Assembly (NCBI GenBank): GCA_027083475.1
Contig: JALWON010000431.1
Location: forward strand, 1 to 10,116
DNA: 10,116 bases
Source: Sulfurimonas sp.
GTDB lineage: Bacteria; Campylobacterota; Campylobacteria; Campylobacterales; Sulfurimonadaceae
Direction of reading: 5' to 3'
Shown: one piece after another, positions 1 through 5,550 of the stretch
Numbering within the stretch: the first letter of the stretch is position 1
Layout of the letters: every line of letters begins with the position of its first letter
Translations under genes and position numbers: made by a program
Notes under the pieces: model-generated
The model's input: only the letters and a program-made list of their open reading frames with translations
Database searches by the model: none
Told to the model about the DNA's origin: nothing

Positions 1-122
1 CGGGAAGCCAACTCCAAGATGAACAATCCCTGAAGACCGCTTGAAGACTACAAGCTTGATAGGCTGGATGTGTACGCACTGCAAAGTGTTTAGCTGACCA
101 GTACTAATAGGTCGTTTGTCTT
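1..122 (+). rRNA. rrl: 23S ribosomal RNA, 3' end (partial)
   Basis: This is the 3'-terminal part of large-subunit rRNA; the 5' portion lies outside the window. The stretch AGCTGACCAGTACTAATAGG at 92-111 is the conserved end of bacterial 23S rRNA (E. coli has a very similar AGCTAACCGGTACTAATGAA), and the preceding segment with GAAGACTACAAGCTTGATAGG fits the last helices of domain VI. The exact 3' end is uncertain by several bases, because the molecule ends near the T tract starting at 121. It is followed by a spacer and 5S rRNA in the usual order, so all three belong to one operon transcribed rightward. Confidence 0.95.
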
Positions 123-368
123 TTTTTTAACTATATGATTTATTTCATATATGTCTAGCGTTCACTATCTTATTTAGTGTACGATGCCTAACAGGCGAGC
201 GCAAGAAAAGAACTAAATTCTTTTCTGTGTAACATTAAATAAGAGATATGTTTAGTGGTTATTTAGTTATGTTGACTTTACCAATTGATATATAATGAGC
301 ACTCACTCAATTTTACTGACATGATGTCAAAAATAAGAACATATATAGTGTTTTTATTCTTGACATTG
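123..368 (+). other. 23S-5S internal transcribed spacer with several hairpins
   Basis: This stretch of about 245 nt has no tRNA and no plausible coding region. It holds several inverted repeats. TATATGA/TCATATA (132-138 and 145-151) is a perfect 7-bp stem with a 6-nt loop. CACTA/TAGTG lies at 163-167 and 175-179. GCCT/AGGC lies at 186-189 and 193-196. AGAAAAGAA/TTCTTTTCT (204-212 and 218-226) is a perfect 9-bp stem with a 5-nt loop. A longer hairpin at 325-365 is listed separately. Such stems in an rRNA precursor are likely processing sites for RNases; that role is inferred. The spacer is long for a 23S-5S gap, which in many bacteria is under 100 nt. Confidence 0.75.
325..365 (+). repeat. 16-bp inverted repeat directly upstream of 5S rRNA
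   Basis: The left arm TGTCAAAAATAAGAAC (325-340) can pair with the right arm GTTTTTATTCTTGACA (350-365) across a 9-nt loop, with one G-U wobble and one mismatch. The right arm ends only a few bases before the mature 5S molecule begins. A likely role is a precursor stem that guides 5' maturation of 5S rRNA (inference). The outer TGTCA (325-329) can instead pair with TGACA at 317-321, so two exclusive folds are possible. The TTGACA at 360-365 resembles a -35 box but overlaps the 5S boundary, so I do not read it as a promoter. Confidence 0.6.
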
Positions 369-486
369 TCTAGGTGGCTATAGAGAGGGGGAAACGCCTG
401 GTCCCATTCCGAACCCAGAAGCTAAGCCCCTCTTCGCTGATAATACTGCACCTTTCAGGTGTGGAAATGTAGGTCGCTGCCTAGTT
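369..486 (+). rRNA. rrf: 5S ribosomal RNA
   Basis: Complete 5S rRNA of about 118 nt. The conserved core CCCATTCCGAACCCAGAAG (403-421) forms loops B and C, and GCTGATAATACTGCA (436-450) with GTGGAAATGTAGGTCG (461-476) forms the helix IV/V arm. Helix I closes between CTAGGTGGC (370-378) and GCTGCCTAG (476-484), with two G-U pairs. The ends were set from this helix and may be off by one to three bases. It is the last gene of the rRNA operon and is followed by a T-rich tract before the convergent acpS gene. Confidence 0.95.
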
Positions 487-511
487 TGTCTTTCTCTTTT
501 TTTTATTTTTC
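487..511 (+). terminator. T-rich tract after 5S rRNA, possible end of rRNA operon
   Basis: Right after helix I of 5S rRNA the sequence becomes strongly T-rich, with a run of eight T at 497-504. The closing helix of 5S followed by a U tract could act like an intrinsic terminator, but there is no separate GC-rich hairpin. It sits between two convergent genes, where a transcription end is expected. Confidence 0.35.
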
Positions 512-519
512 AAAATTTT

Positions 520-870
520 TTATGATAATTCTACAACAACAACTGCGATGGCATAATCTCCATCATGAGTAATAGAAACACTTGAATCTTTGATATTAAA
601 GTGCTTATTTAGTTTACTTGAAAATTTTAATAATGGTGCACCTTTTTGGGATTTATAAATAGTGATATCATGAAAAGAACACTCTTTACCAATTCCAACT
701 TGTAAAGCTTTTGAACAAGCTTCTTTTACTGCCCAAAAACCAGCAGCTGTTTTATGATTTTTTACAAGTAAAAGTTCTTCATTTGAGAGAAAACGTAAAA
801 GTGCTTTCTCTCCAAAATTTTCAATCATACGTTTCATTCGGGAAACTTTAATTAAATCTATACCTATCAT
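520..870 (-). CDS. acpS: Holo-[acyl-carrier-protein] synthase AcpS
   Basis: This enzyme transfers the 4'-phosphopantetheine group of coenzyme A to a serine of apo-acyl carrier protein, which activates it for fatty acid synthesis in the cytoplasm. The 116-residue length matches the small trimeric AcpS family. Visible motifs are the N-terminal GID block (residues 3-5, with Asp5 a likely Mg ligand), Arg11, the central FWAVKEACSKAL (45-56) with the WxxKEAxxKA signature carrying the catalytic/metal Glu50, and the C-terminal VSITHDGDYAIAVVVVE block (98-114). The ATG at 870 fits the family start (MIGID). No Shine-Dalgarno sequence precedes it; a TATAAT box lies only 8 bp upstream, so the mRNA may be leaderless. 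It lies downstream of a same-strand tRNA-Leu and converges on the rRNA operon. Confidence 0.95.
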   Translation of the reverse strand: MIGIDLIKVSRMKRMIENFGEKALLRFLSNEELLLVKNHKTAAGFWAVKEACSKALQVGIGKECSFHDITIYKSQKGAPLLKFSSKLNKHFNIKDSSVSITHDGDYAIAVVVVELS

Positions 871-877
871 TTATAAA

Positions 878-883
878 ATTATA
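878..883 (-). promoter_or_regulatory. Possible -10 box for acpS (leaderless transcript)
   Basis: Read on the - strand, a perfect TATAAT lies here and the acpS ATG begins at 870. Initiation about seven bases downstream of the box would fall at or next to the start codon, giving a leaderless mRNA. This agrees with the missing Shine-Dalgarno sequence. The region is so AT-rich that a chance match is possible, and no convincing -35 is visible. Confidence 0.35.
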
Positions 884-934
884 TAGTTTTGAAATTTTAA
901 TACCATTGTATCTTCTTGTAGAGGAATATATATG

Positions 935-1018
935 TGGTACCAGAGAGGGGATTTGAACCCCTAAGCCCGAAGGCGGCGGATTTTGAATCCGCTATGTATA
1001 CCGTTCCATCACTCTGGC
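935..1018 (-). tRNA. tRNA-Leu (anticodon CAA)
   Basis: An 84-nt class II tRNA on the - strand. The acceptor stem GCCAGAG pairs with CTCTGGT, giving a G1-U72 pair; E. coli tRNA-Leu(UAA) has the same pair, so it is not abnormal. It ends ACCA, so the CCA tail is encoded. The anticodon stem-loop GCGGATTCAAAATCCGC shows anticodon CAA, which reads UUG codons. The variable arm is a short GCC-TTCG-GGC hairpin typical of leucine tRNAs, and the T arm is AGGGG-TTCAAAT-CCCCT. The D stem uses an A10-U25 pair. acpS starts 64 bp downstream on the same strand, and co-transcription is possible. Confidence 0.97.
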
Positions 1019-1037
1019 ATGCTAAATGCTTGATGGG

Positions 1038-1043
1038 ATTATA
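1038..1043 (-). promoter_or_regulatory. -10 box of the tRNA-Leu promoter
   Basis: On the - strand, TATAAT lies 19 bp before the first base of the tRNA, which would place transcription start around 1031 with a short leader. No strong -35 is visible. The motif is part of ATTATAAT, which reads TATAAT on both strands, so it could in principle also serve rightward transcription toward flgL, though that would leave a leader of about 95 nt. Confidence 0.55.
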
Positions 1044-1085
1044 ATGACTGTTTACTTAAAGTAGTGTAAATGTGAGATAATATCT

Positions 1086-1110
1086 TAAAAGAAACACTTT
1101 TTTGTCGATA
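1086..1110 (+). promoter_or_regulatory. Candidate sigma-28 (FliA) type promoter for flgL
   Basis: TAAA at 1086-1089 and CGATA at 1106-1110 are separated by 16 bp, close to the flagellar sigma-28 pattern (TAAA, then about 15-17 bp, then CGATAA). It precedes a flagellar gene by 38 bp. A competing sigma-70 -10 (TATAGA, 1118-1123) lies slightly downstream, and no sigma-54 GG-N10-GC element is evident. The assignment rests on pattern and context only. Confidence 0.45.
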
Positions 1111-1136
1111 GTGATTGTATAGAGGGAATCTATTTT

Positions 1137-1141
1137 GGAGG
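1137..1141 (+). promoter_or_regulatory. Ribosome binding site that fixes the flgL start
   Basis: GGAGG lies 6 nt before the ATG at 1148. This strong Shine-Dalgarno selects that ATG over an in-frame TTG at 1115. The TTG would add 11 residues, including the only cysteine, in front of the family-typical MRIT start. Confidence 0.9.
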
Positions 1142-1147
1142 TGTATT

Positions 1148-3157
1148 ATGAGAATAACATCAAGTATGTACTATGAAAATCTATATGGTTCGAATAACAA
1201 TAAATTGAATCAAAAATTATTTGATGTCAATAAACAAATAGCATCTGGATTGAAAATTCAATATGCAAGTGATGATGTTTCAGTATTTACACAAACAATG
1301 CTTCTTGATAATGAAATTACTACACTTGACCAAACAAAAAAAAGTACGCAAAGTGGCTATAAAGTTGCTGATCAATCAGATGTTGTGTTAAATGAGTTTA
1401 CAGGAAATATGAATCGAATGAGAACTTTACTTATTCAAGCAGCAAATGGTACAAATGATAGTACTTCTCAAAATGCTATTGCACAAGAGATGCGTGGAAT
1501 AGAAACAAATTTAAAAAGCTTGGCAAACACCTCTATAAATGGGCAATTTCTGTTTTCTGGTTCAGCAGTGAAGATAAAACCTATTGATCGTAATGGGGTG
1601 TATCAAGGAAATAATATTGCATTGAAGGCTTTTTCCGGTTCCAATAATCAATTGCAATATAATATTACAGGAGCTGATTTATTTTTGGGTGAAGAGAGTT
1701 TAGTTAAAAAAAAGATTACATCCAATGTGGCCCAAAAAGCTAATATCGGAAGTACCCTTGATGTAAATACAACGATTGAAAATTTTATGGGAGTCACACC
1801 GAGTAATAAGCATTATTTTTATTTACGAGGTACGAAAAGCGACGGAACTGCAATTAACAGTAAAATCACATTAAATAGCACAGATACTGTAAGTACACTT
1901 CTTGATGCCATTGGACAACAATATGGGAATACAGGAGCAGTTAATATTGTCAATGTTGGGATGGATGGAAGTGGTAATATATCTGTCGAAGATAAATTAT
2001 CTGGTTCAAGTAAACTCGATTTTCATTTAGTAGGTGCCTCCGATTTTTCTGGTACAGGAAAAGCGAATGTTGCATCAATAGATACTTTAGAAACAAATGG
2101 AGGGGTGACTGATTATGCAACAGCAAAAGCGGGATCAAAAGTATATATTCGTGAGTTTAATAAATCATCATATACAGCAGCAACAGGTGCTCCAACAATT
2201 GAGGGGTTAGTCTATGACAGAACAAATTTTAGTGTTTCAGGGAGTAAAGTAAGCTCCGATGTTTCACAAATACTCAAAAGTGATAATAGTTTTGCTACAC
2301 CAGCAACAAAATTATTAGATGTTGCTTCTGGGGCAACGCTGAATGCAAAACAGTTAATTCTCAAAGGAACAAACATAAATGGAACTGCTATGAGTGTCCA
2401 AATAGATTTAAAAACCACAGGTTCTACTTTTTCACTCGATGGTGGAACAACAAACTATAACATCTATAATGCACAAACCCCTCGTGCTGCTGTCGATGCA
2501 GATAAAATGACATACCAGCAACTCATGAATGTTATGAATATGGCCATTACCAATAAGTTGCCTGCAACAACATCTTCTGCAAGTGATTATGATAATGCTG
2601 TAAATCTTTCAGAAAATTCAGGAAAAACATATTTAAGTTATGATGGCAAACTTACATTTAGTGATTTGCAAAATGGAACAACAAAAGCGACAATGGCTTT
2701 GTATGATGCTAATAGTGGTGATTTTACAGCAGGGAATGCTTCTGTATTAACTTTTAATACAAATAATGCTTTGACTGTAAAAGATGCAAAAACCGATTTT
2801 TTTGCATCGATTAATGAAATGATTACAGCAGTTGAAGACCATAAAATAAATCCAGATGCAAAAACGGGAAGTACTTCTCGCAGTATAGGAATTGAGAATG
2901 CAATTTCTCGTATGGACACTTTGCAAGATCATGTTTTTCGTACACAATCAACTGCTGGGGCACAGTCAAATACTCTATCAAAAGCTGTAGAGAGAACAGA
3001 TATTTTGAATGTTACAACCAAGTCTTTACGCTCTTCTGTGGTAGATACAGATTTGGCAGAAGCTTCTTTGAAATTGACACAATTGAATCTCAATTATCAA
3101 TCAATGCTCTCAACTGTAGGAAAAGTTTCTCAATTAAGCTTAGTAAATTATTTGTAA
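1148..3157 (+). CDS. flgL: Flagellar hook-filament junction protein FlgL (HAP3)
   Basis: A structural protein exported by the flagellar type III system, forming the second junction ring between hook and filament. The 669-residue protein starts MRITSSMYYENL and has flagellin-like helical ends. The N-terminal D0/D1 region covers about 1-140 (IASGLKIQYASDD at 31-43, NGQFLFSG at 131-138). The C-terminal region covers about 549-669 and includes VDTDLAEAS near 633-641 and the heptad-like tail SQLSLVNYL. Between them lie roughly 400 residues of Ser/Thr/Gly/Asn-rich, beta-type sequence forming surface domains. This is about twice the E. coli protein (317 aa) but normal for Campylobacterota. I see no cysteine, as is usual for axial flagellar proteins. 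Two stops in tandem (TAATAA) end the gene. No other flagellar gene lies beside it. Confidence 0.93.
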   Translation: MRITSSMYYENLYGSNNNKLNQKLFDVNKQIASGLKIQYASDDVSVFTQTMLLDNEITTLDQTKKSTQSGYKVADQSDVVLNEFTGNMNRMRTLLIQAANGTNDSTSQNAIAQEMRGIETNLKSLANTSINGQFLFSGSAVKIKPIDRNGVYQGNNIALKAFSGSNNQLQYNITGADLFLGEESLVKKKITSNVAQKANIGSTLDVNTTIENFMGVTPSNKHYFYLRGTKSDGTAINSKITLNSTDTVSTLLDAIGQQYGNTGAVNIVNVGMDGSGNISVEDKLSGSSKLDFHLVGASDFSGTGKANVASIDTLETNGGVTDYATAKAGSKVYIREFNKSSYTAATGAPTIEGLVYDRTNFSVSGSKVSSDVSQILKSDNSFATPATKLLDVASGATLNAKQLILKGTNINGTAMSVQIDLKTTGSTFSLDGGTTNYNIYNAQTPRAAVDADKMTYQQLMNVMNMAITNKLPATTSSASDYDNAVNLSENSGKTYLSYDGKLTFSDLQNGTTKATMALYDANSGDFTAGNASVLTFNTNNALTVKDAKTDFFASINEMITAVEDHKINPDAKTGSTSRSIGIENAISRMDTLQDHVFRTQSTAGAQSNTLSKAVERTDILNVTTKSLRSSVVDTDLAEASLKLTQLNLNYQSMLSTVGKVSQLSLVNYL

Positions 3158-3169
3158 TAACACGATTTT

Positions 3170-3178
3170 TGCTATACT
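3170..3178 (+). promoter_or_regulatory. Extended -10 promoter for ftsK
   Basis: TTTTTGCTATACT ending at 3178 matches the extended -10 form TGnTATAMT that serves sigma-70 promoters in Campylobacter and relatives without a clear -35 box. Transcription start would fall near 3185, leaving a leader of about 24 nt before the ftsK TTG codon. No terminator is visible between flgL and this point, so some read-through from flgL is possible. Confidence 0.65.
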
Positions 3179-3194
3179 TCCTTTTATATTTTTT

Positions 3195-3199
3195 AAGGG
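3195..3199 (+). promoter_or_regulatory. Ribosome binding site supporting the TTG start of ftsK
   Basis: AAGGG ends 9 nt before TTG at 3209. No ATG or GTG is available near this position in frame; the next in-frame ATG encodes residue 28 and would remove the first membrane segment. The TTG is therefore the best start. Confidence 0.6.
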
Positions 3200-3208
3200 T
3201 GTTTTATA

Positions 3209-5416
3209 TTGAAAGAGACTTTTTTTATTGTATTATTTAGTATTATTATATATCTAGGAGTATCTACTCTGTTTAGTTCGAGTGAACTGATGGGGAGTTA
3301 CGGTTCTGTATTTGCAGCATATAATCAACATTATTTTGGTTATATCTCTTTTGTTTATTTATTCGCATTCATTGTGCCTCTCTTTCTTTTTTATAAAGAT
3401 ACGCATATTGATTTTAGAAAATCACAAATTATCATTGCTTCAACTTTATTGTTCTTCTCTTCACTTCTATTTCAAGCTTTATTAGTGACAAATGATTTTC
3501 GAGGGAAGTTTGGAGCTGATTTTGTAGATTTTTTATCTCCATATATTGGTTTGTTTGGTTTATGGGTTTTTTGGTTTATGATTACACTCTTAGGCTCTTT
3601 AGTGATGCTTGATAAAAGTGTTTCTGAACTCTCCGATACTCTGATGGATTTATTTCATAATACATTGCAAAAAAAAGAGAAACATATTGTTCAAAAAGCA
3701 CAAAAACAAAAAGAAGACAAAAGGGAGATTGTACCTACTATAACACATGAGCGTGTGGAACACAAAGAAGATACGCTCGTGCAAGAGTATCAAGCTGTTG
3801 AAGAACTAGAAGATGTTTGTATAGAAGAAGAGATTACACAAGAGCAAGAACAAGAAGAGATAGATACACCAAGCTATTTGAGAAAAGAAAAAGAAGAGAA
3901 AACAACGATACTTGATATTGCTTCTGAAGTAAAAGAACATAAAAATACAGTAGTTGTTGAAGAACTTGAAGAGAATGCAAAGCTTTTAGAGGGCATAGAA
4001 AAGGGAAAAGTTGAAAAACCAAAAAACTTTAAACTTCCATCTGTAAACTTTTTACAAAAACCAAAAAAGGTGACAAAAAGCATTGATGAGAGTGAACTCG
4101 ATGACAAAATACGCTACCTCATAGATAAACTGGCACATTTTAAAATAGATGGAGATGTCGTACGAACTTATGCGGGACCTGTTGTCTCTACATTTGAGTT
4201 TAAACCTGCTGCAAATGTAAAGGTAAGTAAAATTTTAGGACTGCAAGATGACTTAGCTATGGCACTCTCAGCGGAGACTATTCGTATTCAAGCACCTATT
4301 CCTGGAAAAAATGTTGTAGGAATTGAGATTCCAAATGATACTGTCGATACAATTTATCTTCGTGAAATTTTGGATGATAAGCTTTTTAAAGACTCCTCTT
4401 CACCGTTAACAATGGCACTTGGAAAAGATATTGTAGGCAAGCCCTTTGTTACTGACTTGAAAAAATTACCGCATTTACTTATTGCGGGGACAACAGGGAG
4501 TGGGAAAAGTGTTGGGATAAACGCAATGATACTCTCATTATTGTATAAAAATTCGCCAGATCAGCTCCGTTTACTCATGATAGATCCTAAAATGCTTGAA
4601 TTCTCAACATATAATGATATTCCTCATTTACTGACTCCCGTGATTACAAAACCAAAACAAGCGATTGCAGCTTTAAACAACATGGTCAATGAAATGGAAC
4701 GCCGCTATGAACTGATGGCAGATGCAAGAACAAAAAATATTGAGAACTATAATGAAAAGATAAAAAAAGAGGGTGGAGATGCATTTCCTTATATTGTTGT
4801 GATCATAGATGAACTTGCAGATTTAATGATGACAAGTGGTAAAGATGTAGAGTACTCTATAGCACGATTAGCGCAAAAGTCTCGTGCTTGTGGTATCCAT
4901 CTTATTGTTGCTACACAGCGTCCATCTGTTGATGTTGTTACAGGTCTTATTAAAGCGAACCTGCCTTCTCGTATCTCTTACAGAGTAGGGCAGAAAATAG
5001 ACTCTAAGATTATTTTAGACCAAATGGGTGCAGAGTCATTACTTGGTCGAGGAGATATGCTCTTTACTCCTCCTGGAGCAACAGGGCTTGTGCGTTTACA
5101 TGCACCTTGGGCGACAGAAGAGGAAATAGAAGAAATTGTTGAGTTTATAAAAGCACAAAGAACACCCAATTATGATAAGAGCTTTTTAGTGGAAGAGAGT
5201 GAATCAAATAATGCCGCTAATGAATCGTATGAAGAACTCGATGAACTTTATGAAGAGGCAAAAAATGTTGTTCTTACCGATAGAAAAACATCTATCTCTT
5301 ACCTCCAAAGAAAGCTGCAAATAGGCTATAACCGTTCAGCTCGAGTCATAGAACAGCTTGAACAAGAGGGCATTTTATCTGCTCCAAATGCAAAAGGAAT
5401 ACGAGAAATTCTCTAA
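3209..5416 (+). CDS. ftsK: DNA translocase FtsK
   Basis: A membrane-anchored hexameric ATPase at the division septum that pumps DNA and helps resolve and segregate the chromosome terminus. The 735-residue protein has four predicted N-terminal membrane segments (about 4-22, 44-62, 73-93 and 111-134). A charged, Glu/Lys-rich linker follows (about 150-290), which is short compared with E. coli. The alpha/beta motor domain has Walker A GTTGSGKS at 427-434, Walker B VVIIDE at 530-535, and the family block IHLIVATQRPSVDVVTG (563-579). The C-terminal winged-helix gamma domain (about 680-735), with SISYLQRKLQIGYNRSARVI, matches the fold that reads polar KOPS-type DNA sites and activates XerCD or XerH recombinase. 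It starts at TTG. It has its own promoter 51 bp after flgL and is followed by a 134-bp gap before acnB. Confidence 0.97.
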   Translation: MKETFFIVLFSIIIYLGVSTLFSSSELMGSYGSVFAAYNQHYFGYISFVYLFAFIVPLFLFYKDTHIDFRKSQIIIASTLLFFSSLLFQALLVTNDFRGKFGADFVDFLSPYIGLFGLWVFWFMITLLGSLVMLDKSVSELSDTLMDLFHNTLQKKEKHIVQKAQKQKEDKREIVPTITHERVEHKEDTLVQEYQAVEELEDVCIEEEITQEQEQEEIDTPSYLRKEKEEKTTILDIASEVKEHKNTVVVEELEENAKLLEGIEKGKVEKPKNFKLPSVNFLQKPKKVTKSIDESELDDKIRYLIDKLAHFKIDGDVVRTYAGPVVSTFEFKPAANVKVSKILGLQDDLAMALSAETIRIQAPIPGKNVVGIEIPNDTVDTIYLREILDDKLFKDSSSPLTMALGKDIVGKPFVTDLKKLPHLLIAGTTGSGKSVGINAMILSLLYKNSPDQLRLLMIDPKMLEFSTYNDIPHLLTPVITKPKQAIAALNNMVNEMERRYELMADARTKNIENYNEKIKKEGGDAFPYIVVIIDELADLMMTSGKDVEYSIARLAQKSRACGIHLIVATQRPSVDVVTGLIKANLPSRISYRVGQKIDSKIILDQMGAESLLGRGDMLFTPPGATGLVRLHAPWATEEEIEEIVEFIKAQRTPNYDKSFLVEESESNNAANESYEELDELYEEAKNVVLTDRKTSISYLQRKLQIGYNRSARVIEQLEQEGILSAPNAKGIREIL

Positions 5417-5430
5417 AATCCTCTCTTATT

Positions 5431-5486
5431 GTTACTATATTAAACATAAAATTGAAAACTCTTCTAAAGATGTTTAGTATAGTAAC
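5431..5486. repeat. 17-bp inverted repeat between ftsK and acnB
   Basis: GTTACTATATTAAACAT (5431-5447) is mirrored by ATGTTTAGTATAGTAAC (5470-5486), with 16 of 17 positions matching and the odd pair a possible G-U in RNA. The 22-nt spacer is A-rich. Each arm is also flanked by the direct repeat CTCTCTTA (5421-5428 and 5488-5495). It starts 15 bp after the ftsK stop and ends 31 bp before the acnB -10 box. It could be the 3'-end hairpin of the ftsK transcript, though no U run follows, or a paired operator for an acnB regulator. The sequence alone does not decide. Confidence 0.7.
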
Positions 5487-5516
5487 ACTCTCTTAAATAA
5501 CTTTAAATTCTTTGGA

Positions 5517-5522
5517 TATAAT
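5517..5522 (+). promoter_or_regulatory. -10 box of the acnB promoter
   Basis: A perfect TATAAT preceded by TTTGGA, similar to the T-rich extended -10 region of Campylobacterota promoters although the TG is one base farther away than usual. Transcription start near 5529 would give a leader of about 22 nt containing the ribosome binding site. The inverted repeat just upstream would cover the region around -43 to -98. Confidence 0.65.
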
Positions 5523-5539
5523 ACTGCAAATTAAAAATC

Positions 5540-5543
5540 AGGA
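5540..5543 (+). promoter_or_regulatory. Ribosome binding site that fixes the acnB start
   Basis: AGGA lies 7 nt before the ATG at 5551. A longer in-frame reading from a TTG at 5512 would begin within the promoter -10 region and add 13 residues not expected for AcnB, so the ATG is preferred. Confidence 0.8.
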
Positions 5544-5550
5544 CATAATT

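Noticed and set aside
272..296. TTGACT followed by TATAAT in the rRNA spacer as a promoter for 5S.
   Set aside because: The spacing is only 13 bp, well short of the usual 16-18, and 5S is expected to be transcribed with 23S.
360..365. TTGACA as a -35 box.
   Set aside because: It lies at the 5S boundary with no -10 at a proper distance and is explained by the right arm of the 325-365 hairpin.
1115..1147. N-terminal extension of FlgL from a TTG at 1115 (11 extra residues).
   Set aside because: The ATG at 1148 has a strong GGAGG site and gives the family-typical MRIT start; the extension would overlap the probable promoter and add a cysteine not otherwise found in the protein.
1950..2947. Several open frames of 60-95 codons on the - strand inside flgL.
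   Set aside because: They lie opposite a well-supported gene, have skewed composition and no ribosome binding sites; they are mirror frames of an AT-rich coding sequence.
5403..5413. GAGAAATTCTC palindrome at the end of ftsK as a terminator.
   Set aside because: It lies within the last codons, leaves no loop for a hairpin and has no T tract after it.
5512..5550. N-terminal extension of AcnB from a TTG at 5512.
   Set aside because: It would begin within the TATAAT promoter region. The ATG at 5551 has its own AGGA site and gives a length matching AcnB.
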